A stretch of DNA of 64,000 nt from contig JAURVB010014831.1 in NCBI GenBank assembly GCA_033002965.1, forward strand, positions 20,010 to 84,009. Reading direction: 5' to 3'. The position numbers and the translations under genes were made by a program. The first letter of the stretch is position 1; the number at the start of each line of letters is the position of its first letter. A model generated the notes under the pieces. It worked only from the letters and a program-made list of their open reading frames with translations. It ran no database searches and was not told the origin of the DNA. This DNA comes from Piper betle. Its lineage: Eukaryota; Streptophyta; Magnoliopsida; Piperales; Piperaceae. Below are positions 34,850 through 47,365 of this stretch, in pieces.

Positions 34850-36618
34850 GCTTCTTCGCGTGTATGTGATTATTTATTTGGATTTGATTATGTATTCTTG
34901 TATTGTGTAACTATGATATTATTAATATTCATTATTAATGACTATTAACTATATATATGTATATATATATATATTAAATAATATATATATATATATAATT
35001 ATATGTTTACTAATACAAGTATATGCTGATATTTACTCGCGTTTATCTGTGTATTTATAGTGTAATTATATTATTATCTTATGATTAGAGTATTACTTAT
35101 GTTCATGTTTATGTATTTATTATTTTTCTAATTATCTATGAGTGCATTTTCTTGTTTATTTATTTATTTATTATTTAGTATTATTATGTCTCGATTTCCG
35201 TGCCAAATGTTTTGTTATAGGTTTGTTATTATTGTTTTCTCTGTTGCGATGTATTGATAATATGAGCACACACCACGAGCATGGATCATATACATATATT
35301 AGTATTTTATTTAGTAGTGTGTTCTGATGTAGGTTTCAGAGTATGAGCTCGTCGTAGATGTGCATATACACCACGAGCTTGGACCACATGTTCGTAGGAC
35401 TCTCCCTCTCTACTTGACTCCTTGCGTGTCGAGTTTAATCGTGTTTTCTATGTAGGATGGCATCAGCGGCATTTTATTACATCCCTCTAATGTCGGGCCA
35501 TTTAACTGTATTTTCTATGCATATTTAATAAAACTACAAAGATAAGATCCCTTGTTGGTTTTCAATATGAAGCTCCAGAAACATATGATACAAGCCTCTT
35601 CCCTCAGTGTATACTCATTTTTACGGATTTCATGAATAAGAGAGTGAGCGGTAAGGAGATATGTATGAATCGCACTAGTACTCCTTCAAACCAAGAGCTA
35701 GTGTGGTGTATGATGGTACTATGAAATGGAGCGCATTTCCGGAAATTGTAGCACTAACATAACTGTTACTTTTGCCACTCTCAGTACCATGGTGGGTGAT
35801 ATGGAAGGTGTGAGGGTGTAAGCGTTGTATGTATGTATGAATATGATTGTGAGCTGTGTATCGAGCTGGCAATTGCTTAAGTATATTTGCTTACCGCTAA
35901 GTGTAAAGCAATCTTGAAGTTTCATAAGTTTTCGCAGGTAATAGAATACCCATTTGCCAAATTGTGTTAGTTATTTTTAGGACCAGTAACATTTGTTACT
36001 GAGGTTTCTATATAATATATGTAGGTCATGCAAATCCTGAGTCGACTTTGGTGGGAGGACAGATAAATGCTACACAAATTTGGGCTCAACACAGTTATTT
36101 ACTTTCTTACTTTTATTTACGTTTGATGTGTTTTGATGGGTATTTAATAATGTCTTCCATTCTCATGACACCAAGCGGGTTGTTTTGATCGATTTTATCG
36201 ATCGAGTCGTACCGACCGACAGCTTTAAACATGACTCGGCTCGATTGCAACATTTCTAATTCGGTTATTAAGTGAACCAAAATTGGGGTGTTAGAAATTA
36301 CTATCAAGTAACATTTGCTGCTGACGGTTTTCATATAATATATGTAGGTCATGCAAATTCTGAGTTGACTTTGGTAGAAGGACAAATGAACGCTACACAC
36401 ACTTGGGCTCATCACAATTATTTACTTTCTTACTTTTATTTACGTTTGATGTGTTTTGATGGGTATTTAATAATGTCTTTAATTCTCATGACACCAAGCG
36501 GGTTGTTTCAATCGATTTTATCGATCGAGTCGTACCGAGTGACAACTTTAAATGTGGCTTGACTCGGTCGCAACATTTATGATTCGGTTCTTAAGTGAAC
36601 CAAAATCAGGGTGTTGCA
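33220..36618 (+). repeat. 5' LTR of D (about 3.4 kb)
   Basis: It matches 61563-64000 in its first two thirds and D' LTRs inverted. It starts at TGTATATGCAAAACCCC, altered from the TGTAAAACACC of the 3' LTR, so the exact first base is uncertain, and ends GTGTTGCA. It contains a G+C-rich block (33850-34540) and long TA runs (34796-34842 and near 34950-35000). Small ORFs in the G+C-rich block are not genes. Confidence 0.8.
35970..36618 (+). repeat. Tandem duplication of the D LTR end
   Basis: Two copies of the terminal ~320 bp lie head to tail: gtaggtcatg occurs at 36021 and again at 36344. The first copy also ends in a gggtgttaga phrase like an LTR terminus. The second carries the functional junction with the primer site. 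Confidence 0.7.
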
Positions 36619-39143
36619 AATTGGTATCAGAGCCATGTCTTGGTTGATTGAGATGAAAGACTTTTGTTTTGAGCTAAGTGTGTGAAGATGTCCTTACCCA
36701 AACCGGCAGGTATTTCTTTTGGTGTTTTCTTAAGATTTCAGATTTTGTGTTCAGTCAAACCTAAGTAGTTCACATTTCTATGTTAACAGTTTGAGGACTT
36801 ATGAGATGGATATGAGATTTTGATTTCAACAGATGCTAGCATGGATCTGACAGGCATGCCATGATAAGTTTAGAGACACTTCTTCACTTTTACTTTGTCA
36901 ATGATTTGGATGACTTATGAGTGTCCACATGCTCAATTAGCTAAGGTTGAATTGGATGGTGACCGAGAGTACCAAGAATTTTGGTGACCATATTGGAGCA
37001 TTTGCTCATCTTTCGCATGTCACCACATCAGTCCTTCCTTAGGACATGGTGTACATTGTGAGACAGAGTTATAAGAGACAACACAAGTGAGGAGCTTAGA
37101 GTATGGAGATACTCACGTAGTTACGTGACACATGAGCAGAGACCTTTCAGTGACTTATATAGATCCATTAGGCATGGTTTGAGGCCTACTTTGGAGAACT
37201 TCGACCTTCAGAAGAATCCCTGTGGATGAAGGATGTGGTTATGACAATGGAGCCACTAAGGTACTAGAGCACAAATGTGTGTTTGGACAGATGACTTGAG
37301 ATGGACCACTTCGAGGAGATAGCAGTGGATGAGGATGAGTAGCGAGGTGGATCTATAGTCCCATGAACACTGTCACAGCCTTGTCCCCCTCTTCCATTAG
37401 TGTATGTCTATTCCAACAATATTGTTGGCCACTCTTCAACAAATAGAGATAGGAACATATTGAGAATCAGCAAGATCACCTTTGACCATGGATTTAGACG
37501 GTTTACCAATTATCACTCGATCTGCCAGGGCTAGATTAGTGATTTCTAGTGAGAGGCAGTCAACTTATGGGAGCAGTCACTCCTGATTCCATGAGATAAG
37601 TGTAGGCTCAGCATTGGTTTGTCATTGTACATGTTGCCACCATGATCTATACCCTCCGAATTAGACACACACTGTTGGAAAACCTGAGCAAAATTGTTAG
37701 TAGCTACTTCTGAGGAGACTAGTGTGGGTTTAACATTATTTTTCCAATTTGCATGTCACCACTATGATCTAGACCCCCTCCAGATCAGGCACGCATAGTT
37801 GGATAACTCTAGCCGAGTTGATAGTAGCTACCTCAATGGAGATAGACACATGAAGATAAACATACCATAGATAATAATGGGTTTACGACATACATGAGTA
37901 GGATTAGATTTCAACACCTAGATAGCACATTGCTACCTGAGTAGCACAACTACTATCCGAGTAGCACAACTGCAGTCCGAGTAGAACAACTACAATTTGT
38001 AATGCACAACCAATGTCCAAGTTGGCCGACCATTGACCGTGATGCACTACCACCAATCGAATAACACTATTGCCATCCGCATTACCCAACCACTAACGTT
38101 AATGTACTACCACCAACCTAATGCGCATTGCTGCCGTCCGTGATGCATAATCATTGTCCTTATATTAGGAGGAGAACTACCTTAGGATGTTCTTAGCTTT
38201 GCACAGAGACCACATGTCACAGCATTGAGAGGAGAATTGGGTCAGATATTGAGGACAAGATAAAGTTGCAGTAACATCATCCAAGCAAAGAAAAGTTAGG
38301 CGCAGTAGAATTATTTGGATGTGATGGCACATGATTGACTTTACCAGCCATCTTGCATATAATTGCCTTGACCTGACATCCTTGTGATGGGCATTGCAAG
38401 ATAGTGTTAGTGATAGTCTTATGGAGATCATCAGATAGTGTTAGTGAGTCTTTTAGGGATGTATATGGACAGAATACGAGAACAAGACAATATGATATCT
38501 AGATAGGATGACCATAGTGGTCAGACTGTTCAGTAAGCATAATAGAATACATGTGACCCACAGCTAGGGTTACACATGTCAGATTGTTAGCAAATGATCA
38601 GATTCGCAGTTTAGCTCATTTAGAGTTTGGCCTAGCCAGAGAGAGAGATTTGACTTGTATTAGAATTCTGGCATAGATGATGGGTTTAGTGAGGGAGCGT
38701 CCATTAAGGAGACAATATTTTCCTTGTGCTTCACCAGCGCGATTAGGTTCTTACCTTTAGACATAGGATTTAGCCTTTACCCTGAGTATAGGAGGTACCT
38801 TCATGATACTGTATAGGACTTATAGTGCAGGTAGCCGATGACAGACCAGTCTGGAGGAGACAACTACACCCAAGCTCAGGAGCAATGCAAATAGAGACTT
38901 CAGTCAGACAGGATCATGTCGACTAGATAGATGGACATTAGTGTATGCTCATCTTGACTTATAGCTTTGCTTGAGAGTCTACCACAGCGGTAGTAGTCAT
39001 GTGAGTCAAGATTAGTGCTACGAATTGGTTCAGGAAGGCAGAGACACGTGTCAAACCTCACTATGAGTCCATATAGACTTGAGGAGAGTTAGTGGTTCTT
39101 TGGGTCGTCTAAACCCCATCAGTTTAGAAGTGTGTGACTAATA
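36619..39143 (+). mobile_element. D internal domain, left part, with primer-binding site
   Basis: TGGTATCAGAGC at 36622-36633 is the initiator Met tRNA primer site. The remainder has no retroviral frame. 38160-39130 aligns with D' inverted. It contains a local duplication (about 37650-37730 and 37775-37850). It ends at the A insertion, with taata (39139-39143) as the left TSD copy, mutated from tagta. Confidence 0.7.
37912..38160. repeat. Degenerate ~20-bp tandem repeat in D internal domain
   Basis: Units related to gtagcacaactactatccga repeat with drift, the inverted equivalent of the array at 26930-27130 in D'. Confidence 0.65.
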
Positions 39144-40299
39144 TGTTAGAATATTTTCAAGAACATGCAAGTATACATGGTCGAAACAAGTAATAGAATG
39201 ATGAATTCAAGTATCATCCCGTAGGGAGATAAATTTTTCATAATTAATTAAAGAAAATAAAATAAAGAACAAAACAAAAATAACTGACTTAACTAAATCT
39301 AAGTAATAACTTTAAATTAAAAGCGAAGTTAAAATGATAAAACTAGTTCTAGAGTCGAATTTCCCTTAACATCAATTTAATCTTCATTAAATCTTCCTCC
39401 TATCTTTTATTCCCCTAAATTGTCAATTTAGGATAATTATATGACATGGTGGCTCCCGCACCTTTATGGTTCTATTATTTTGCATCAATTTCTACCTCCC
39501 GGTGATAATTGATTAATCAACAAAATAATGCATCAACATTTGCCTTACAATCGCATACGGTGTTGTGTATCTCCCTACCACAACGACAAACAAGTCAAAA
39601 GACTCGTAGTATGATGAATTATCAATGACTAATCTAATTAATTTCTCCCAAAATCTAATTAAACCTCATGATCTAAGATATGGGCGATCAATCTATTCTT
39701 AGCATTTAGAGCATGATAATTCAAACAATCCGATTGAATAAAAGAGTAAGAGGTTGGAATGAATTCAATTAAATCATGTTAAGTTCCATTCTTCTCTAGA
39801 ACGAAATAAAATATTACTCCATAATAAAAATAGAAAATAATATAAAAAGAAACTACTTTTTATTATGAAAAGACAAGAATTTAAAAACTAAAACTACTTC
39901 TTTCACTACAGTCCGAAGCCAGAAGTTGAGATATGATATCTCAAACAACAAATGGTCACCCCTTCATATAGAAGTGGAGATACAAGAATTCAAAGAGGGT
40001 GTTCACAAATCGACGTAGTCTAATTAATTCTGATGTCCCTTCAAGTTTCCAACTCCTCGACTCCATTGAACACTATAAATTGTAGCCATTGGGTGGGCCC
40101 ATGTGTCATGACCATTCAATTCCAAAGCTTAATTTATTCATCTTTTTTGCATTAAAATACCAAAATTAAGCATGTCTCATAAAATATTAATTAACTAGAA
40201 TAAAACGAGAAATATCACCTAATTAATAATGTTTATACTTGGAAAGTACAAAATTACATTAAAAACATGGGTAAATATTGTATACTTTAAATCTTAACA
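39144..40299 (-). repeat. 3' LTR of A
   Basis: 1156 bp, TG...CA. It retains the segment 39948-40004, with the TATA-like site, that the partner LTR has lost. Confidence 0.85.
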
Positions 40300-41467
40300 C
40301 ACCCCCAAACTTAAACTTTTGCACGTCCCGAGCAAAATATCATAACAAAGAAAATTTTACTACACAAAAATACTTAGTCCCCATTATGTTCTCATATGAT
40401 TCTCAATCAATCCCTCAAGAGTCAACAAGATGTCAATCAAATCAGAAATTCCCTTTCATCAATCACATCCAAAAGAAAGCTCTTCGTCTGTGTGTGATAG
40501 TCTATTTGCTTATCATTCTCATCTGTAACCAAGAGAATACAATCAAGCACATGCTTAAATATGTTTACCTTTCGCTCCCATCTCCACTAATGTAGGTAAT
40601 GCCAATTTAATGGAATCAATAGGTCTTTATAGATTGTAACAGGGCCAGTAGCTAGGGACCAAAAATAGGATAAACAAGATAAAAAAATCAGAGGCTAATG
40701 TGCACACTAGAATTAAAAATCCTTTCTAAATCCCGACATACATATACAACAAATACCCAAGCAATATGACACAAACTTCCTTAAATCTAGTATCGAGTTG
40801 ACCCAATATAAGAACTAACTTTGCTTTGTTTTCCCATTGACTACTTACTACTTTTTCTTTTTTTCTTTTATTTTCAAGCCAATGTAAGACTATTGCTTCA
40901 TCTTGTGTTTACTGGTGGAGGATCATTGCCTCTTTTTTTTTTTTTCAATTTCTTCTTCTTCTTCTCTTTTCTTTGCTTTTTTTTTTTATAAAACAAAGTT
41001 CCAGGAAAGTCCACACTATCTACTCAATCACCACTCTATAAAACGCAATGCCTTCCCCCTATACTATTCAAAGTTTCATCCTTGTTAGAATTTAAAACGA
41101 ATTCAAACACTAAGGTGCTAGGACTCAAGCAGTAAGGTATATTTTTAATAAAAAGGCCAAGGCTAAAATAAGGGTAATCAAACAAATATGTATAATAAAG
41201 GCCATTAAATTATGTACAGAGGATAATTCATATTAGGTAGGCTTGAAGAAAGGCCCGGACTCAAACATTAGAAATGCCGATATCATTTTCTATCAACATG
41301 GCAAGCCAAATATTTCGCCTCGAAAGTCACTACAGCAAATTCTAAAAGTCATTACCATCATGTACAATCCTTATTGCAAAACATTCATTGAAATCATCTA
41401 AACCAAAGGATTGTGAAAATAATATAAGGTAGAGAACCAACTCTCGAATGAAATCTTTTACTAAGTT
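40300..41467 (-). mobile_element. A internal region, 3' part
   Basis: The polypurine tract lies at the left boundary. The remaining ~1.15 kb is AT-rich, with a pyrimidine-rich run near 40930-40990, and non-coding. The first ~600 bp match A' at 2491-3120. C interrupts it at 41468. Confidence 0.7.
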
Positions 41468-43241
41468 TGTAAAGACCGTGAAAAAAAAAGGACGCGAATG
41501 CGGTTCGGGAAGGACCAAACGTGTTATGTCCAATACCCGGTTAATTCTACCCGGTTAATTATTATATTTTATTATTTACCCAGTTACCCGGTTAAATGAA
41601 ATACTGGTGTTTTCACATACCCTAGCCATCATTTCATTTTATTTTATGAAGGACATCCTCCACCCTAGCCTTGATTCGCATTTTCTTCTCCTCTTCCTTG
41701 CCGGCGTGTCTTCTTCCTTGCTTAGGTATTCTTCCTATCTCCCTCTTCTTAATTTTCTTGCATGCATATTTTAATTTGATAATAAGCTTTATAATCATGA
41801 GGATTAAAGTTTAAAATCAACAAGAAAGAAACTAAACACGACTATTGGCCGACGAGTCCACTGTTTCGGCGAGATGGGCAAGCACAGGCAAAGTTTCGCC
41901 GGGAATCGGTGGCGACGGTCATTCCGACGTCGGAAGATGATCCTACTCTCTTCGTCGATTAGTGTAGGGTCGATCTCACGTGTGTGGATGCCGGCCTGGG
42001 GTGGTAAATGGCCAAAAACAGAGGACGGCGGCAAAAACAAAGGCGACGGCGGTGGGTGAAGAAATCTGGCCGTCCTGGGTGGCGACGGGCTCCAATCTGG
42101 CCGGGGAAGGTCGATAGGGGGTCGAGGGTGTCGAGGCGACCACCCAATTGAGGCGGCGACGCTCGCCGACCGTGGAATCGGCAACGCAAGCGCGCCGCTA
42201 GGCAGGCGATGCAGGCGTCGCCGCGGCTGGAAGGAGGCCGGAGTTGGCCGGGGCGACACCGCAACGGCATGGCAGGGCTGGGCGGCGACGATCAACGGCG
42301 GTCGGAGGCGATCGCTGGCGGCGGCTGGAGGGCGGCTGCTGCCGGGAACAGGGGATGGCGCTGGGGAAGAAGAAGAAGAAGAAAATTACCTTGGGTGGAA
42401 AACTTGTAAATAATGTTTGACTCGACACAGCTCGAGTTAAATAATAATACCAACTCGTAAATAACACCTGACTCGATACAGACTCGAGTTAAAAATAGTA
42501 CGAACACATACTAAATCTTTAAAATAATTATTTTAATGGGTTATGGATTAAAGTTACTAAACTAATTAATTATTGTACGAAATCGCCACGAGTAATAAAA
42601 AAAATGGTAATGATAAAAGGTCAATAATTAATCGGCACAACAAGCGATTAAATTAAATCAGACAGTTGTAAAGTAATTAATAAAATAAAGATTTTACCTT
42701 TACCATATTAAATTTAATATTAGGTAAATAAAGTGATTATTTTAATAACGAGTCAGTAATGTAGAAAATAGGTTATTAAACTATAGTCGGGTAGAAATCA
42801 CTCGCGTCGAACCTAAATAGCATAATGAAAATAAATAAAGTTCGAAACTTTATAGAGTCGAATAAATTAAAATAATTGTATTAATAATATTTATGAATTA
42901 AAATAATACAAATTATTTTAAATAATTTGATTGAATAACTTAATTAATTAAATTGCTGTAAATAATAGTAGCGATTAAAAATTATAACCGTCAACTAAAT
43001 CATCAAGATTGGGGTTAAGTAATTATCACCGCAAAGGAAAAATTAAATACTTGTTTATTAGTAATAATTATTTTTATCAACTGTTAGGTATTAATTATGA
43101 TTTAGATAATTAATTTAAAATGTAAAGTAGGACTTAAATGATTATATCACATGAATAATTAATTATCTCACTAGATTTGTTGAGAATTTAATATTTAATA
43201 TTTTTGAATTGTTACATGATATGTTGTCAAAATTTTAATAA

Positions 43242-43281
<40 letters not shown>

Positions 43282-44945
43282 CATTTAGTTGCATGCATTT
43301 CTACTCGAATAAAATTATACTTATGTATAATTTTATATTCTCGTTCAGATTAGGATCATTGGTCGCAGCTGCGAGTTCGAAATATCCATGTCCGTATAAT
43401 CATTTGAAATGTTGTATTTTCTCAAACTAGTATAATTATATAAAATGTTGTATTTCCCAAACTGGTATAACTATATTAAAATGTTGTATTTTCCCAAATT
43501 GGTAGCCTTGTCGGCACTAATCTCAAAATCAGCTGGAGACAATTTATAATCTCACAATGAACTGGGAGACCATGACTAATCTCAAAATGATTCGGGATAC
43601 CACCTAATCTCAGAATGAGCTGGAGACAATTTCTAATCTCAGAATGAACTGAGAGACCATGACTAATCTCAAAATGAATTGGGAGACCACCTAATCTTAG
43701 AATGAGCTGGGAGACAATTTCTAATCTCAGAATTAGCTGGGAGACCATGACTAATCTCACAATGAACTGGGATACCACCTAATCTCAGAATGAGCTGGGA
43801 GACAATTTCTAATCTCAAAATGAACTTAGAGACCATGACTAATCTCAAAATGAATTGGGAGACCACCTAATCTTAGAATGAGCTGGGAGACAATTTCTAA
43901 TCTCAAAATAAGCTAGGAGACCATGACTAATCTCACAATGAACTGGGAGACCATGACTAATCTCAAAATGATTTGGGATACCACCTAATCTCAGAATGAG
44001 CCGGGAGAAAATTTCTAATTTCAGAATGAACTGAGAGACCATGACTAATCTCAAAATGATTAGGGAGGCCACCTAATCTTGGAATGAGCTGGGAGACAAA
44101 TTCTAATCTCAGAATAAGCTGAGAGACCATGACTAATCTCAAAATGAATTGGGAGACCACCTAATCTCAGAATGAGCTGGGAGACAATTTCTAATCTCAG
44201 AATGAACTGGGAAACCATGACTAATCTCAAAATGAATTGGGAGACCACCTAATCTCAGAATGAGCTAGGAGACAATTTCTAATCTCAAAATGAACTGGAA
44301 GACCATGACTAATCCCAAAATGAATTGGGAGACCACCTAATCTCAGAATGAGCTGGGAGACAATTTCTAATCTCAGAATGAACTGGGAGACCATGACTAA
44401 TCTCAAAATGAATTGGGAGACCACCTAATCTCAGAATGAGCTGGGAGACGACTTTTACTAATCTCAGAATGACCTGAGAGACAAATTACTAATCTCAGAA
44501 TGACCTGAGAGATAATTACTAAAGACTTGTGTAATAATAATAATATAAACGAGTGAAATGATAATAGGGATTATATTGACTTGTTTCATTTAATTATGCG
44601 GCTTAGTGGTTTTATCACTAACGCGGAATTGCCTTCGCAGGTGAGCAGCATTGGACTGAAGAATAGAAGTGTGGTTGGTGGTTCTTTTACCAACCTAGGT
44701 ATGGTGAATCGATAATTAAAATTGGACTACCTTATTATTCTCTTGTGTTATAAATGTGGCTATGGGAAATGGTCCGAGACTGTGGGACAGTTATTTTATA
44801 TTTTAGAGAACATGATTTATTATTATGATTTATATTATTTGTTGCGAGACTTATTTGTTATATTTAAATTCATGTTCTGGATTGTTACATTTACATTAAC
44901 TATATTTTTATGTAACATCTGGTCCAGTTCGGGCGGGTTGTTACA
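41468..44945 (+). repeat. 5' LTR of C (3.5 kb)
   Basis: In order: an AT-rich start shared with B; a G+C-rich block (~41690-42410) with no counterpart in B; AT-rich sequence shared with B; a TA run (43243-43276); a minisatellite; and a terminal ~400 bp shared with B. The 163-aa antisense frame at 41804-42295 is Pro/Arg-rich and has no known domain. Confidence 0.8.
43518..44520. repeat. 88-bp higher-order minisatellite in the C 5' LTR
   Basis: Units of 30, 28 and 30 bp, all beginning taatctca and containing tgggagac, alternate in fixed order to make an 88-bp period. Each unit contains small inverted arms (CTCA with TGAG, TCTC with GAGA). The overlapping minus-strand frames rich in ILRL are translations of the repeat, not genes. 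Confidence 0.85.
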
Positions 44946-44947
44946 AG

Positions 44948-44959
44948 TGGTATCAGAGC
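44948..44959 (+). other. Primer-binding site of C (initiator Met tRNA)
   Basis: TGGTATCAGAGC, 2 bp after the LTR end. Confidence 0.8.
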
Positions 44960-45128
44960 CAAGTTTCCCACTAGCTTACATTTTATGACTCAAGTACCTT
45001 GTTGAAAAGTCCAATAATTATCTTTTCCCACAGTGTTGTGTTATTAATTGACAATTTCATTCGCTAATAAACCTAAGTCAAAACTGAAACAAGAACGTAT
45101 AATGAACCATGATAGTTCGATGTTTTAG

Positions 45129-45674
45129 ATGGCAGGCACTCGTAGAATGTCAAACCGAGCTACTCCACCCAATGCAAACACCAAGAATATATTGGCTCAG
45201 ATCCTGACGGCCATACAGGGACTGGTGTAGGTTTCAAAAAATACAAATTTTGTGGTTCAAAATATTGTTCAGTGGTTACCGAGAGTGGTAGCAAGGTATG
45301 GAGCCTCAAACTCGATAGCGGGTCCAGAATCACCCTGGATGGTTGTCAGGGAAGTGCCCAAGGGTGGGCTCGGTTAGCAGACCCGGGCGAGCAAGGGGAG
45401 CGTCCAAACCCAGTGCCACCAGTAGTCCGACAAGTGGTGTCACCAGCGGTTGATGATGGTAACCGCTACACTGTGGAAATATTTAGAAAGAATGGAGCTG
45501 AGGTATTTATTAGAGGGATCGATCCAATGAAGGCAGAGAGCTAGATTGACATTACCAAAAAGCGTTTAGAGCTCTGTTTGTGCCCCACCACTATCAAGTG
45601 AGATTGGCAACATGCATGCTTCAAGAAGGAAGCATCTTACTATTGGAAATCCATGGAAACAAACCACATTCCAT
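45129..45674 (+). pseudogene. Truncated gag of C
   Basis: It starts MAGTRRMSN as in B (MAGTRRQSN) and stops at codon 34 (TAG, 45228-45230, where B has CAG). A later piece (45272-45544) retains FRKNGAEVFIRGIDP, the start of the capsid fold, and then meets a TAG also present in B. The frame joins reverse-transcriptase-proximal sequence near 45675. The rest of capsid, the zinc knuckle and protease are deleted. Confidence 0.75.
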
Positions 45675-47220
45675 CGACTTCAAGTTGTTTGGTGAGGGTT
45701 GTAAAGCCTTTTTGGCTAACTTAGTTGAGTCTGAGTCAAAACCCAAAGAGTTGTCCATGATTCCTGTGGTGGCAGAGTTTCCCGATGTATTCCCAGAAGA
45801 ACTTCATGGGTTACCTCCTAAGCGGGCAGTGGAGTTTGCCATTGACTTAGCACCTAGAACAACACCAATTTCTAAAGCACCATACCATATGGCTCCAGCA
45901 AAACTCAAGGAGTTAAAGAGTCAACTAGAAGAGTTGTTGCAGGTAGGTTTCATCCGACTAAGTACTTCACCCTGGGGAGCCCCCGTGCTTTTTGTGAAGA
46001 AGAAAGATGGATCACTTCGCCTGTGTATTTACTATCGAAAAATCAATCAAGTGACAGTCAAGAATCGGTACCCCTTACCGATGATTGATGACTTGTTTGA
46101 TCAGCTAAAAACAGCCGGAATATTTTCTAAGACAGACTTACGGTCTGGTTATCTCCAGTTGCGATTAAAGAAGTCAGACGTATAGAAAATGGCTTTCCGA
46201 ACTCGGTATGGACATTATGAGTTTCTGGTTATGCCTTTTGGTCTAACAAATGCACCAGTGGCCTTTATGTCATTCATGAACACAGTATTCCACACATACC
46301 TGGACAAGTTTATTATCGTATTTGTGGATGACATTCAGGTCTAATTAAATAATAAAGAAGAGCATGTGAAGCACCTGTCTATTACTCTTCAAGTTCTGAG
46401 AGAACATCAACTGTTTGCCAAGTTCTCAAAGTGTGACTTCTGGTTGAAGGAGGTAAACTTCCTTGGTCATATTATCTCAAAGGCCGAAATTGCAGTGGAT
46501 CCATCAAAAGTGAAAGCAGTCACTGATTGGCCACAACCCAAGTCAGTCACCGATATCAGAAGCTTCCTTGGTTTAGCGGGTTACTATAGGAATTTCATTA
46601 AAGACTTCTCCTTAGTAGCATCGCCGATGACCAAACTCACAAGGAAGGGAGTCAAGTTCGAATGGAGTAGTAAGTGTGAGGAGAGTTTCCAGTCTCCGAA
46701 GAAGAGTCTAACAACTGCTCCAGTCTTGACACTGCCAAATGGTAATGAAGGATTTGTAGTCTTCAGTGATGCGTCCCTGTTGGGTTTAGGATGTGTCCTT
46801 CTGCAAGGAGGTAAAGTGGTGGCCTATGCCTCTTGTCAATTGAAGATTTATGAGGAAAATTATGCAACCCATGACTTGGAACTGGCAGTAGTGGTTCTTG
46901 TCCTAAAGATTTGGAGACACCACTTGTATGGAGTCCAGTTCGAAGTCTTCACTGACCACCAGAGTTTGAAGTATATCTTCACCCAAAATGACCTTAACCT
47001 TCGACAGAGGCAGTGGATAGAATATTTGAAGGACTACGACTTCCAAATCTTATACCATCCAGGGAAAATGAATGTGGTAGCCGACGCATTGAGTCAAAAG
47101 GGCAAAGTGGATAAAAATCAGCAGCTAGCTAGACTTTGGGCCATGTGAGCAAAAGTGGTAGTTATCAACCCGGTGGACCAACTAACAGACTTACTGGCAA
47201 ATTTGTTTGTTTCCAATGAA
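45675..47220 (+). pseudogene. Reverse transcriptase-RNase H remnant of C
   Basis: The frame picks up at [13 protein letters not shown], just after protease, and runs through the reverse transcriptase fingers and palm. Two stops break it: TAG at 46183-46185 where B has CAG, and TAA shortly after the FVDD catalytic box (46321-46332). RNase H follows in 46366-47148 with FSDAS and [10 protein letters not shown] intact; the frame ends LWAM. The interior is cut off near 47220 by the deletion into the 3' LTR. It is very similar to B, so the two are one family. Confidence 0.85.
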
Positions 47221-47229
47221 AGTTCAAAG

Positions 47230-47329
47230 TAATTATCACATGAATAATTAATTATCTCACTAGATTTGTTGAGAATTTAATATTTAATATTTTTGAAATG
47301 TTACATGATATGTTGTCAAAATTTTATAA

Positions 47330-47365
<36 letters not shown>

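Noticed and set aside
41804..42295. 163-aa minus-strand frame in the C LTR
   Set aside because: Pro/Arg-rich translation of a G+C-rich block with no domain, absent from the related B LTR.
43476..44424. Chain of overlapping ~65-100-aa minus-strand frames with repeated ILRL peptides
   Set aside because: They are translations of the 88-bp minisatellite, recur in different phases and exist only because the repeat lacks stops on that strand.
43518..44520. CRISPR-like array of short repeats
   Set aside because: Units are contiguous without unique spacers, lie inside an LTR and are in plant DNA.
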